Below are positions 19,010-31,069 of a DNA stretch of 64,000 bases, one piece after another. Position 1 is the stretch's first letter, and each line of letters begins with the position of its first letter. Source of the DNA: Anadara kagoshimensis (taxonomy: Eukaryota; Mollusca; Bivalvia; Arcoida; Arcidae); the NCBI GenBank assembly GCA_021292105.1, contig CM037861.1:51920920-51984919 (forward strand), given 5' to 3'. The notes below the pieces were generated by a model. The model saw only the letters and a list, made by a program, of their open reading frames with translations, was not told the origin of the DNA and made no database searches. A program made the translations under genes and the position numbers.

Positions 19010-19960
19010 CCGGGTTGTCCAGAAGGAAGGGTAAGCGCCTGCCGTTTAGCTATCCGTACCCGTCTCGTTGAGTAAAAAGAACATGGAACAATGGGACGTC
19101 TGATATATCTAGTGCAATCCTGAACACAGAGACATCAAACTTATCAACAATACTGTGGTGACGGCAATAAAACTTTAAACTTTTTGAGGGCCCGGATAAG
19201 CCTAGGTTTGCAATATTCCTGAGTCAACAATTTATTTGGAAGCAGCTTGTCGTAGTGGGAACAAGCTCTACCATAGCCTTGGTGGCCCCAGTTTCAGTAT
19301 CAATTCTTAACTAAGACTACCCTTAACTTAAATCCGGTATCTAAAAAAATTGAAACTAGTTTTCCTGAAGGTATTCATGGGTTTTATGTGTCATTTTGAA
19401 GATCAACCAAAGCTAATTATATCTACTCTTTAATTTTGTAGCAGTATTTAATTTGTAGTACCATAAATATTGCCAAAATATACCAGATTTAAGTTTGTAG
19501 GGAAAACCTTAGGTAAGAAATGATTGACAATTTTTGGAACTGGAACCTGGATTTAGTTTATACGGAGGCTTGAAATAAGAAACCAAAGTTGTTAACAATC
19601 CTACATAAATTGAAAACAAACAAACTGGTTCATGTCCAAATCATAAAAGCAAAGAATGAATTGTGAAAGCTGAAATTAGTTAAATACATGAATTTTCACC
19701 AAGTGTTCGGGAGAAGGGATGGCTAGCGCCTCCTGCCTAGCTAAGTACACCACAGTCTGTGGAATCAAAAGTACATGTACATGGAACTATGGGACATTCA
19801 CAATATATCCAAGATAATATTTGATATATTGGCATCATACTTGTCAATAATGATTGTGATGACGGCCATACAACTTTTAAAAGGTCTTTAAAATCCTAGG
19901 GTTGCAATATCCCCGAGTAAACAATTTATTTGTATATCTTAGTCAAGTTGTCATTCATTA
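19010..19960. repeat. Second diverged duplication, interrupted by a MITE
   Basis: 19010-19240 and 19700-19960 share aagcgcctgccgtttagcta-like, atggaacaatgggac, tgtgatgacggc and gcaatatccccgagt-like blocks in the same order. The inverted-repeat MITE at 19280-19575 lies between them. No gene is seen. Confidence 0.55.
19280..19575. mobile_element. Inverted-repeat MITE (ccttaacttaaat family), diverged copy
   Basis: Ends ggccccagtttcag and ccttaacttaaat reappear inverted at aaaaccttaggtaagaaatg and ggaactgg. It is the same family as 20416-20682. Confidence 0.6.
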
Positions 19961-20415
19961 TAATCTAGATAGAAGTAAACAAAATATTATGTAATTTCAC
20001 ATTCTAATTTTAATTTTCTTATAAGTAAAATAAAAATTTATATAATAAACATTTGCATCATTAACGGTTCATACATCTATGCATACATACAACATTCATC
20101 TATCATACAGACCATGCAAACTTTGTATGAAAATAAAAAACATGCCAAGTGCATCATACTTGCACATTTTAATCACCATATTAATTTAGTTTGCAGATAT
20201 GTACACACGATTCACAATTTAAGTACACACATTCCCAATTTTAGAATTCTTCTCCACAATGAAAACATTTAACCATGCAAAAACAATATACATGTATATA
20301 TCATTTTCTTGTTTATATGTGATATTTATTCCATAAACTGACAAGGTATCTGTACATCTTGTGCAGTGAAATGGATTAGTGTTCCAAAATAATGGTGATT
20401 AAAACAAAGTACATC

Positions 20416-20682
20416 AGGCCCTGGCCCCAGTTTCACAATCATTCCTTAGCTATGATTTTCCTTAACTTAAATCTCGCAAAAATTCAAATCTTCATAATTT
20501 TGTTAATTTTCAAGATTTTCAGGAATTTAAGGAGTATTTTTAAGATCATCTCAAGCTTAAAACATTTGAATTTAGTTTTGACAAAAATATTCATCAATAT
20601 TTCCAAAAAGAGAATACCAAAATTTGCTAAATTTAAGTTAAGGAAAATCTTAGCTAAGGAATGATTGTGAAACCAGGGCCTG
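20416..20682. mobile_element. Inverted-repeat MITE, best copy
   Basis: The left arm aggccctggccccagtttca through tttccttaacttaaat is matched by its inverse at the right end (atttaagttaaggaaaatc to gaaaccagggcct), about 57 bp per arm. Relatives lie at 19280-19575, 20683-21312 and 59790-60017. Confidence 0.85.
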
Positions 20683-21312
20683 GTTTAATAATAGTTTCTT
20701 AACCACAATTTTTCTTAACCTAAATGTAGCAAATTTAGGCAAATTTTCTCTGGAACCTAGAATAAACATTATTGACAAAACTAAATACAAATGTAAAAAG
20801 CTTGAAGTGATCTTCAAAATGACTCCTTAAATTCCAGACTATCTTATTATTTAACTAAATTTTTACTGTATCAAATTTGCCATATTTATGTTAAAGAAAA
20901 TCTCAGATAATTACATATTATACTTGTGTTAATTTTAAAAGCACTAGACGGCCATTTTGGAATACAATTCCTCGTCATGTTAATTTAAAAGCACTAGACG
21001 GTCATTTCGGAATACAATTCCTGGTCATGTTAATTTAAAAGCACTAGACGGTCATTTCAGAATACTATTCCTCGTCATGTTAATTCAAAAGCACTAGACG
21101 GTCATTTTGGAATACAATTCTTTCTTGTCTTAATTTTCCAACACTATAAAGCCCTTTCAGAATACTGTCCTCATCATATTAATTTTACAACACTAGGTGG
21201 CTGTTTCGGAATACAATTCCTCATCAGTAGTGCTTGCACCAAAAATTTTCAAGGAGTTGAAAAACAATATCTAAAAAATTTTTTAGGAATGATTATGAAA
21301 CTGGGCCTGATG
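20683..21312. mobile_element. Third MITE copy, split by a 50-bp satellite
   Basis: The left part (gggcctggtttaataatag, cttaacctaaat) and right part (aggaatgattatgaaactgg, gcctgatg) are the two ends of the family. The satellite at 20928-21230 separates them. Confidence 0.65.
20928..21230. repeat. 50-bp tandem satellite, about six units
   Basis: gcactagacgg recurs at exact 50 bp steps (20941, 20991, 21041, 21091), each with gaatacaattcct. Two more diverged units follow. Confidence 0.9.
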
Positions 21313-23870
21313 ACTGTAGTTCAGAACATACTTCATGAACACATTATGTCATAATAATGCGGAATTAATTATTCTCCAGTTTTGACTGGCTTTACTATTT
21401 CATTACAATCACAGCAAGAGAATCTATTTCTTATTTCTCATTTTTTTTTTAAATTCAAAGTTCAATACATATACAATGTATTAAAATTATTACGGTAATT
21501 CTGTACATTGAGATAATATATATCAAAATTTAATTTGACATGCTGATTACATAAGTGTTAGTCAAATGTAATATTGTAATAAAGGTTGGCTATACACATT
21601 TTCAGACGATAACATTCAGTGTTAATTCTAGAAGGATCATTAATCCCTTTTTTGCCAAATGAGCCCATCGTTAAGACTTTGGTGGGCAATATTAACATTA
21701 CATTTATTACATTAATGCAAAAAAATCATGTTATGTTGTTTTAGAAGAAAGTGAAAATGACACCTCTGAAAAATCCTAGATTGAACACTGAAAGTAAAAT
21801 TATTTAAAATTTATTAACTTGTTTTTTCCAGATCAAAAGTTGAGAAAAAACAAGTAAATGAGAATGTGAAATGTAGATTATAGGGAAAAAAAAGCACACA
21901 ACATTTTTTAGAACCTGTGACTTTACAAGTTGCATAAGGGAGATAACTCTTGTTAATCTACAAAGAATACTTGAGGAGTTATTTATAACAACCCTAGAGT
22001 CTATACAATAAATATCTGTATTAGAACATGAATTTTGCAAATATTATAATATTTAAAAAAAAAAATTATCACAGCCTACCAAGCTTTTCTAATATTTAGT
22101 TTCTTACAATACATATACCTCAATAAAACCAAAATTATTTGCTACAAGCTACTTCAAAGATAAAACTTAAAAAAATAACACATTCTGCAATCGATCAATA
22201 AGCAAATAAGCTTTACTGGCTTTTACCATTATCATAATTATTACTATTATAAGACTCCTCTGTATAACAAATAAAAAAAATATATAGCAATATATATAAA
22301 TATCACGAAAGAGCTTGTTTTTTTTATTAACATTTTCTTTTCTTTCTTTCTTTCTTTTTTTAAATTATGATATGACATTTATTCTACCATATACTATTAA
22401 TGTATGTTTCTTCTTCCTTTAATTCACAATTTATTTTTTATCTATATTTTATATGCTTAAGTAGCTTTAACAGAATAAATTACAGTGCACAACATTGTAA
22501 ATAAAACGGAAATTTATGTTAAAAATGTGTAAATGATAAAATAAAGATGGAAAAAAATTCAATGTATTTCCACACATAGATAACAAGATATACCTTTACA
22601 ACACTGGAATTGTTACACTTTAGATCCACTGTTATACAAAACTGATTTGTAAATGCTCTTACTTAAATCAGGCAGTAAAAATTGTAGAAAGACTTAATTC
22701 ACAAAATAAAGAAATCCAAATGCCGTGATAACAAAAAAACTATGTTTAACATGTTTGCCAAAGACTTTGAATAATGCAGTAAAAACCATTTCTTCAACAC
22801 TCAAGTATATGTGATATAGAAATTATTTCTTTTAATGCCTTTTGATAAGTAATCATCACAGTATTTTCAAATATGAAGATCTATCTTTTTATAAGTCTCA
22901 CTCGATTTATCATCTTACCACTTTCTAATGCTAAAATGTGGCAGATAATTTAAGTTTTTTCTGTACTTTTCATTTAAAAAATGATAAAAAAGATTGTTTC
23001 TGAGATTAAAAAACACTGCCAAAATTTAAGAAACAGCTTCAAGTATGTAATGGTAACAGCCTCTTGTATGTGTGCTAAACTAGGACAATCGTGTTTATTA
23101 CAGAAGGTGTTAATCCATTTCAACTAAATATCTTAACTATAAATATACAATGATACAAATGATAAATCAAGTGCTAGGTTTATCACATTACTGAAGTAAA
23201 TAAAAAAAAAAAGACAGATCGCTGCTCATGCCAATACATTACTACAAAGGTCTGGCTTACTAGAATTACACACAAAAAGAATGAAAACTTGGCCTGAATT
23301 GTGCCATTTAATGATGTCACTGATGTCAATAGTTGCTGTGCCATTGTTTTGGTACTGTGATTGTGACCAGTGTCGAAACATAAAAGGCATGGCCTGCGAT
23401 ATATAAATTATCTTGATGTGTCAAATATTTGATGATAGTGAATCAAACCCCAGAGACTACATTTGTACATGTAGGGGGGGGGGGGGGGTTACAGTAGGAC
23501 TCATAAGGACAATTGTTGGTAAGCATGTCAATTTAGACTATCAAATAAAATCAGAATCAAGCTTGGTATTTTATCCTGATAAAATTATTTAAGGTTCACC
23601 AGTGTGCAACATGACCCCCCCCCCCCCCCCCATGATTGTTATCTTAACTATTAATTCAAGTTGATACTAGATGTTAACAAACAGGGACTTTTTTCAAAAT
23701 GTTCCATACACAGGTTTTAGGTTACTGACCAAGTGGTAGGCTGGTGAAATGCATAACCTTATGGTTGGTGTTAATATGCATGGCATAGTTATTGTGTAAT
23801 CACAATTTCAAATACTGCACCCCAAGGCAGACGATTTCTACAAGGATACAATGAAAGTCATAAGTCTTTG
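21313..23870. other. AT-rich stretch without a recognisable gene
   Basis: It has homopolymer runs (G run at about 23475-23489, C run at about 23616-23633), a (TTTC) run near 22340, and a repeat at about 21640-21795 related to 39660-39850. It may include the 3' untranslated end of the receptor gene read from 24973 leftward, but no polyadenylation site can be chosen. Confidence 0.4.
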
Positions 23871-23879
23871 CCCTCTTTG

Positions 23880-24850
23880 TCAGCAGTGAAACAGGGTGTT
23901 TACATGTTTAAGATCCTTGTTTGTGAACCAACAACAAAAATTTTCCATCAGGCAGACAGTTACTTCAAAGATACAGTCTTGCCACCAAACAGTAACAGTT
24001 GCAACAGTCTTTGCCCTCTATGTCAGGAGTGAACCAGTGTGTTTCCATTTTCAGCCTCTGGGGTGAACCAAGAACAAAATCTTTCCATCAGGCAGACAGT
24101 TACTTTAAAGATACAGTCTTACCACCAAACAGTGACAGTTGCAACAGTCTTTGCTTTCTTTGTTAGGAGTGAACCAGGGTGGTTCCATCTTTTAGACTCT
24201 TGTTTAGCCTCTGGGGTGAACCAAGAACAAAATCTTTCCATCAGGCCGACAGTTACTTCAAAAATACAGCCTTACCACCTAACAGTGAAAGTTGCAAGAG
24301 TATTTGCCCCTTTTGGCAGGAGTGAACCAGGGTGTTTCCATCTTTTAGACTCTTGTTTAGCCTCTGGGGTGAACCAAGAACAAAATCTTTCCATCAGGCA
24401 GAAAATTACTTCAAAGATATAGCCTTAGCACCTAACAATGACATTTGCAGTCTTTGCCATCTTTGGCAGGAGTGAACTAGTGTTTTCATTGGTTATACTG
24501 TTGTTTGGAGTGAACCGAAGACACTGTGAGTATGAGAGATGATCACGCAAGGACACAGCCTAACAGAGATGATCACCCCAAAAACACAACCTTACCACAG
24601 GGCATTGAAGATCACTCTCAAAGACACAGTCTACCTATTGAACAGTGAAGGTCACCGTCTAAAAACCAGGCAGTGAAGGTCACCCCAAGAACACAGCCTA
24701 ACCACCATGCAATAAAGATCACTCTCGTGGACACAGGCTACTCATTGAACTGTGAGGTCACTGCCTAACCACCAGGTATGGAAGTCTTACACAGCCTAAC
24801 CACCAGGCAGTGGAGGTCACCCCAAGGACAAAGACCAATTACCAGACAGT
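23880..24850. repeat. Degenerate tandem array of about 150-bp units
   Basis: Units contain ttccatcaggcagacagtta, gtgacagttgcaa, ggagtgaaccagg and ctctggggtgaaccaagaac. Three good copies lie in about 23930-24480. They are followed by shorter caggcagtgaaggtcacccc units. The long plus-strand frame across it reflects the repeat, not a protein. Confidence 0.8.
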
Positions 24851-24972
24851 GTAAATTTCTTGGTATCCATAGTATTGTGATAATACCTATATTTGTATTT
24901 TAATTATAATAATTAGTAACAATTCTTATCTTAGTCAACACAAGAGCATTACTTTTCTATAGCTATCTGACG

Positions 24973-25199
24973 TCATCTGAAAGCTGGCTCTGGGGTATCA
25001 GTTCCTGCATTTGGAATATCATGGAATCTATTATAATTGAGCCTAGCAATTGATTCTTCCAGTGGTCTTCTTACTTCAGAGGCCTGAGACTGTGGCTGGG
25101 ACTGTAACTGTGGCTCTGCAGCAGCAACTTCTTCTTGGACACCTGCACCATTCTCAACTCTTCCATTAACTCCATGAAGGTTTCTGGCTGGACTTCCAA
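24973..25199 (-). CDS. Receptor-like gene, last coding exon
   Basis: Acceptor tttttcttag, then 75 codons to TGA. The peptide is Gln/Glu-rich (Q-L-Q-S-Q-P-Q-S-Q-A-S) and ends I-P-N-A-G-T-D-T-P-E-P-A-F-R. It is cytoplasmic by the model; no known signalling motif is seen. Confidence 0.65.
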
Positions 25200-28100
25200 C
25201 TAAGAAAAATCAATAATAATAATAAAAAAATTAACGTAAAGCTCATGTTCATTTGAAATAATTTTTAAACACTACATATCACTAATAGTAATCAAGTGTA
25301 AACGCTAAATGGTTATGAACAAAGAAAGGATTATGACCTTCATCAGATGTCGATATGTTTTTTTAAATATCTGAAATAAAGTCCAACCTGCCTTAAAGGC
25401 CGCCTCTATATGAGGGTCACCTGCTTATAAAGGTCAGTAGAATTTTATCCCAATTGCTCTGTATTTATATCATTTTAGCCTGTACATAAAGGCCATCTGC
25501 CCATAAAGACCACTTTTTCTGGCGCTCTCTTGGGTGCCCTTTATAGACAAGTTTGACTGTACAACTTATTTTTTGGCCACTAGCAAATGGCACAATAAAG
25601 TCTGATTACCATATGTATATATGCAGCTTTTAAGGTGTACTTGTATTTACTGATTGTAAATTAAGTGGAATACCAAGGGGTGCTCCAACAGTACTGTGCT
25701 ACATTGAATAACAACACCACAGGATATTGTTTTGTAATAAAGTCGGCCCCCGATCAGTTGTCCCAATTCATGCCCATTTGTTTTGTAAACTTTTACTGTT
25801 TCATGCTCTTGGTTGCCAAGAACCCTTCAACAGCAAGTTTCTTTCTTTTGATTATGGCATAAACCAAGTGGGTCGACCTGTTTTTAAGTACTGGTACATT
25901 TTATTCAGCCACAATTCCCTATATTTAATACTGAATATCTAATTTCATACAACTGTGTATTTATATTATCAATCTAAAGTAATGAAGGGTAATTTTTAGT
26001 AATGCTACAAGTATTTACCCCTGTCATTATCAGCAGTTTGGTCCACACTATCAGCAGTTTCTCCCAAGGTTTCGCCAGAAATTGTTTTAGCTAGGGTTGG
26101 TTGTTCACCTGTCTCTTCTTCACTTTCATGATCACATTTTTCAGCATCTCCCTTTCCAACATTCAGCATTATCATTTCACTTCTTTCACCTTTTTTACGG
26201 CACGCTAACTTTGCGAATGGTAAAGATAAAATTTTACGACCTCTAGGGTTTAATTTGCACAATAAGCATGTGGTTATTACATGCATTGCAAGTAGTGCAG
26301 CTATTGCAACCATGGAGTAGATAAACCATTCTGAAATATAAAAGAATAAAAATCATAAGCAAATTAAAGTAGAACCAAGTACTTTTGACTCTTTAAAAAC
26401 AAGCAAGAATCGGTCTTTTTTCTGATATGCCTACAATGACACAAGCTGCAGTTTTTAATGTATGTGTAACTCTCATTTCCATGTGCATCATACAGAGTGA
26501 GTATTCTGCCAAATAAGATTCCATGGTATTCTTCCATTTCCTTTCAGTGTGTATGTATATGACAGCATATGGTAGAAATATTTTTCTGTTTAATACAGCC
26601 CCATATCCAAAATTGTGCCAATTTAAAAAGATGTATTATAACTCTGCATGGAATGATGTCAATTAATTGAGAGTTGAGTAATGGTGTTTTGCTTCCGGGT
26701 TAAGACTTGTTCACTTACATTTATATTGAGGTGGTCACTTCTGGGATGGTGGAGGAAACCAGAGTACTTGGAGAAGACCACTTACCTTCAGCAAGGAAAA
26801 TGCCAAACCATCTTACACTAAGGTCAGCCTAAGTGGGGTTCTAACCTAGGCAGTTTAAGGCACTGTGATCTGTAAGCAAACTCTTTAGACCATTTGGCCA
26901 TCAAGGCCCTGTGAACGGAATTTTGAAATCCAAAATAAAATATGAATTAGTATCTACCTGGTACTTACCATATGAGCATGTACTGCTGATCTTTGCCTGG
27001 TCATATTGGTCTGAAACATAACAAATAAATAAATGTACATCTACTACTAATATTATTGATAATACATAAATCATAGGAAGCTATATTGATATTTTTGTAT
27101 AATACTGAAAAATAACAGGTCCAAGGGCCTTATCACTTACCTGATAACATGTTCAATAACTCTTTCAGTAGTTTATAGGCAAAAGTTATAACTTTAAAAT
27201 GGCCTGTCTGCAATGCAAATTAACTCTACTTGACCTTAAAATCAACACTTAGATAATGCTATCTGTACATATTGTTTGTTCATTGTAGGAGATTTTGACT
27301 ATATTACAGGATCCCCCTTTTGGGCCTAGCAAATATCCAGCAGTTTCAGGAGGTGCGTACACAAGATCTGTTTATGTTATGATTCAAGTCCCATAACTCC
27401 CACACAAATAAACAAGCATAAAAACAGCTGTGCAGTGGGAGGCTTCAGAGGAGTTGCAAATACATAAAACACTGGATGAACAAACGGACAGATGCCCACA
27501 ATAACCATGCCCTGCTGTCATTTTGCGGCAGGGGACTGTTGACCATTCAGATCAATAATAAATGCATCTCCTATCACTGTTTATACTGTATACCAAGTTT
27601 TAGAAACTTCCAAAAAAAGTTTAGGAGATTTATTCCAGAAAAGAATTTCCTAATGAAAACTTCACTTCAAAGGGCGAAAACTGAAGAAGAAGAAGAAGGT
27701 CAGATGGATGCAAGATCAATTTACTATCTTACTTTCTTCAACAGGCAGGTTTTTTAAAAAAGTGTAAATTTTCTCAATCTAAACAAGAGGCCCAAGGGCC
27801 TTAATGCTCACCTGAGGCTGAGTACATATCTCATGCAGAGGTTCAATGGTCAATGACATTAATAAAAGAGAATATCAAAATTTTCATCAGTAAGGGCCAA
27901 TAATATGCAAGTATTTTTGCAAATTAATTATAATAATTATTATATAAGAATGCTATATATAACATATCTAAAGTCTAGCTACAATATATTATTTATAAAC
28001 AGCTAAAACATCTATATATTAAAATGTTCATTAGGCCAATACCTACAATATTCTAATATACATGCCTATACAAAAAGTTTATAGTTTTTGAGATAATTAA

Positions 28101-29945
28101 CCATTTAAGTATTCATTTGTGTCTTTGACCTTGACCTTTGAACCTATGACCTTCATTCATATATCAAAATGATTGTTAGGCCAATACCTACAATATTCTA
28201 ATATACATGTCTATACAAAACATTTATAGTTTTTGAGATAATTAATCATTTTAGTTTTCGTTTCATCTATGACCTTGACCTTTGAGCCTATGACCTTCAT
28301 TCATATATCAAAATAATCGCTATGCAAATGCCTACAACATTCTAATATACATGCCTATACAAAAACTTTATAGTTTTTGAGATAATCAACCATTTAAGTA
28401 CTTGTTCGCGTCTATGACCGTAACCTTTGAACCTATGACCTTCATTCATATATCAAAATGATCGTTAGGCCAACACCTACAATATTCCAGTATACATGCC
28501 TATACAAAAAGTTTGTAGTTTTTGAGATAATTAACCATTTCAGTATTCGTTTGATCTATGACCTTGACCTTTGAGCCTATAACCTTCATTCATATATCAA
28601 AATGATCATTATGTAAATGCCTACAATATTCTAATATACATGCCTATACAAAAAGTTTATAGTTTTTGAGATAATCAACCATTTAAGTATTCATTCGTGT
28701 CTTTGACCTTGACCTTTGAACCTATGACCTTCATTTATATATCAAAATGATCGTTAAGCCAATACCTACAATATTCTAATATACATGCCTATACAAAAAG
28801 TTTATAGTTTTTGAGATAATTAACCATTTCAGTATCCCTTTGCATCTATGACCTTTAACCTTTGAAACTATGACCTTCATTCATACATCAAAATGATCGT
28901 TATGCCAATACCTACAATATTCTAATATACATGCCTATACAAAAAGTTTATAGTTTTTGAGATAATTAACCATTTAAGTATTTATGCGCGTCTTTGACCG
29001 TGACCATTGAACCTATGACCTTCATTCATATATCAAAATGGTCGTTAGGCCAATACCTACAATATTCCAGTATACATGCCTATACAAAAAGTTTATAGTT
29101 TTTGAGATAATTAACCATTTCAGTATTCGTTTGCATCTATGACCTTGATCTTTGAACCTATGACCTTCATTCTTATATCAAAATGATCGTTGTGCAAATG
29201 CCTACAATATTCTAATATACATGCCTATACAAAAAGTTTATAGTTTTCAAGATATATCGACAAATACATTAATTTTAGCAATTTCCCCCTTAAGTACCTT
29301 GCCATTTCCGCATTTTGGCCCCAACAGTTACCATTTGTGCAAATCTGAAACTAAGTGCCCTAAGTATGTTTCACATGAAATATCTAAGCTATATCTCTTG
29401 TAAGTTTAGAGGAGATGATTTTTAAAGATTTTCACAATTTTCCCCTTTATGGGGCCCCAAGGGGACAAAATCCTTTCATTTGTGCAAATCTGAAAGCCCC
29501 TCACCCAGAGTTCATTACTGCCAAATATCATCTAATTTGGCTTTGTAGTTTTGGAGGAGTTGATTAAAATGTGAAAAGTTTACACACGACGCACTATGGA
29601 CAATGCACGACGGACGAAGATAGATAGCAATAGCTCATCTGAGCCTATGGCTCAGGTGAGCTAAAAAGCAGAAGGCAGTTGTTGAAAAAGTTAACATTAC
29701 CATATGTAGTAGCAAAATCACTGGACGATCTAAAAACAACTATATCATATACAACTATATCTTATTACCGTAGCAGTATTTAGTGCAGCCAGGATGATAG
29801 TCCCCAACTACACATTGTTTAATACTGTAACTACATGGTTTACAGGTCATAAAGTCTATATCTCCATTCCCTGATGGGTCATCACAGTATGCGACATACT
29901 TGTTGCAAAGGTCGTTTCCACATACAAATTTATTTGCTGGTAAAG
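24973..29945 (-). CDS. Predicted cysteine-rich type I membrane receptor (TNF-receptor-like)
   Basis: Exons on the minus strand: 29945-29769, 27010-26969, 26330-26019, 25199-24973. Every junction is phase 1 and has GT/AG signals, and the model ends at TGA (24973-24975). The order is a 59-residue module with nine Cys (CGNDLC, YC, TCKPC, QC, GC, YC), a 14-residue stalk with one Cys, one hydrophobic span (W-F-I-Y-S-M-V-A-I-A-A-L-L-A), a basic stop-transfer segment, and a tail of about 150 residues rich in Glu, Thr, Gln and Ser. Cys spacing resembles a TNF-receptor-type repeat, but the identity is tentative. No death domain is seen. The signal peptide either lies in an upstream exon or is read directly from an ATG at 30006 (M-S-G-H-N-F-W-I-S-I-N-L). 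Confidence 0.65.
25378..25559. mobile_element. Tc1/mariner-type MITE
   Basis: The left end is degenerate (gtccaacctgccttaaaggc), the right end is good (agacaagtttgactg followed by TA). It lies in the last intron of the receptor-like gene. Confidence 0.75.
26019..26330 (-). CDS. Receptor-like gene, transmembrane exon
   Basis: This 312 nt exon has acceptor tatatttcag and donor AGGG|gtaaat. It starts E-W-F-I-Y-S-M-V-A-I-A-A-L-L-A, continues to T-T-C-L-L-C-K-L, and then has basic K-L-N-P-R-G-R-K. One helix-length hydrophobic span followed by positive charges fits an N-out, C-in topology. The tail is acidic and Thr/Glu-rich. Confidence 0.72.
26685..26915 (-). repeat. tRNA-derived SINE (family 2)
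   Basis: Read on the minus strand, the head is a tRNA-Leu/Ser-like A box (TTGATGGCCAAATGGTCTAA), followed by a B-box region and a body ending in ggtggtcacttctgggatgg (plus-strand sense). Other copies lie at about 37575-37665, 39470-39605, 40110-40360 (plus), 41260-41575, 49175-49370 and 53985-54180 (plus). Confidence 0.7.
26969..27010 (-). CDS. Receptor-like gene, stalk microexon
   Basis: This 42 nt exon has acceptor atgtttcag and donor TATG|gtaagt. It reads Q-Y-D-Q-A-K-I-S-S-T-C-S-Y in the only frame that fits both neighbours. Confidence 0.6.
27781..29665 (-). mobile_element. Tandem-core non-autonomous element (pearl/Helitron-like), copy A
   Basis: One end has a GC-rich hairpin (GGCCCAAGGGCC, beside acaag at 27783). 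The other has inverted subterminal tracts (tagctcatctgagcc, ggctcaggtgagcta). The core is about 8.5 tandem units of 142-147 bp between 28020 and 29240. This layout is known from bivalve pearl elements and Helentron-associated elements, and class membership is inferred. It fills the intron behind the receptor's cysteine-rich exon. A truncated relative is at 42416-42650 and an inverse copy is at 62441-63996. Confidence 0.75.
28020..29240. repeat. ~145-bp tandem units with clustered AGGTCA half-sites
   Basis: cctacaatattctaatatac recurs near 28043, 28185, 28330, 28474, 28618, 28763, 28908, 29052 and 29199. Most units contain, on the minus strand, GGTTCAAAGGTCAAGGTCA or a one- or two-base variant, plus a further AGGTCA just upstream. 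Confidence 0.9.
29769..29945 (-). CDS. Receptor-like gene, cysteine-rich exon
   Basis: This 177 nt exon has acceptor attgtatttcag and donor TACG|gtaata. It has nine Cys in 59 residues with a C-K-P-C pair and an H-P-G-C-T-K-Y-C end. It is phase 1 on both sides, as is usual for extracellular modules that spread by exon shuffling. Confidence 0.7.
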
Positions 29946-30267
29946 CTGAAATACAATAAAAACAGTAGTATAAGTTAATACTGATCCAGAAGTTGTGACC
30001 ACTCAATGATGGCAGTGTTTGATAACAAAAATTATACGTTCATGTAGGCAGTTCTTCAGTTCAAATTTGCACTTTTTTCCGTTTTTAAAACTCAACAAAT
30101 GTTGACCTTTGATCCATGGTCACATGGCATGGTGATGTCATTTCACCTTGCAAAGTCATGTCCTACAATTTGATACCTCAGTCTCTTTACTTTAAAAAAT
30201 ATAAAGAGTTCCAAAATAAAGAGCACATATGACCTGTAAAATTTACCAAATTTGCCTGAACTGCAAA

Positions 30268-30357
30268 GGGTTAATGACCACCTCTATATACAGGACACCT
30301 ACCTATAATGACCACTCTTACTGGTTCCATTGAGTGTCTTTCATAGATAGGTGACTT
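30268..30357. mobile_element. Tc1/mariner-type MITE fragment
   Basis: ccacctctatatacaggaca and acctataatgaccactctta blocks belong to the family at 17230, ending gataggtgactttac. The termini are decayed. Confidence 0.55.
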
Positions 30358-30502
30358 TACTTACAAAAAGTACCAAGTGATACTAATCTTTATTATTATG
30401 ACACACTTTTCACTTGTCCCATTAGAAATGACTTTCCCATGTCAATTGCCAGATTCATGTTAAAAAAAAGAGTTTCTTTTGTCTCATCAATAAATCATTC
30501 TT

Positions 30503-30845
30503 AACCACTGCGGTAGCTCAGTTGGTAGAGTGCTCGCTCCGTAAGTGGAAGGTCGTGGGTTCGATCCCCGGCCGGGTCTGACCCAAGACTTGAAAGTGGG
30601 TAGTGACTGTTCTTTCGCCAAGCACTCGGCATTAAGAAATGAAAGTCACAGTTCTTTCGGATGGAAACTTAAAATAAACGAGGTCCCGTTTCACGATGGG
30701 CTTGGCACGCTAAAGAACCCTGCTGTATAATGCCATCAGCGCAACGCACAGCCAAAATTTCTGCACCTTCACCTATAGCTGGCGACGTCTCGATATAAGT
30801 GAAATATTCTTGACTGGGACGTTAAACACCATTACTCAACTCAAT
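30503..30845 (+). repeat. tRNA-derived SINE (family 1), best copy
   Basis: The head has a good A box (TAGCTCAGTTGGTAGAGTGC) and B box (GTGGGTTCGATCC). The body has gggtagtgactgttctttcg and gccaagcactcgg, and the 3' end tattcttgactgggacgtta is followed by an actcaactcaa tail. RNA polymerase III promoter function is likely by homology. Confidence 0.9.
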
Positions 30846-31069
30846 AAATCATTCTTGCTACAGTTCTATTTACACATTAACAGAATAATTAAGCAATAAC
30901 TTTATCAAGTAAACAATTGTCTAAGAGGATATAAGAGGTGGGGGGGGGATACAAGCTTTTAAAATCATTGGGAAATGTGGTTTTGATTCCTGAAAGTTTC
31001 ATAATCAAGATATGGTGCTGAATGTATTTATATGTGGGGTTTGGTGGAGGGAGATCATAAATATATATA

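Noticed and set aside
24039-24422. A 127-codon frame with repeated S-G-V-N-Q-E-Q-N-L-S
   Set aside because: The repeated peptide is the translation of a non-coding tandem array with decayed neighbours on both sides.
28020-29240. CRISPR-like array
   Set aside because: Repeats of ~145 bp without unique spacers, in eukaryotic DNA, inside a transposon.
30503-30578. Functional tRNA gene
   Set aside because: Good A and B boxes, but the acceptor stem does not pair and the sequence continues into a SINE body shared with other copies.
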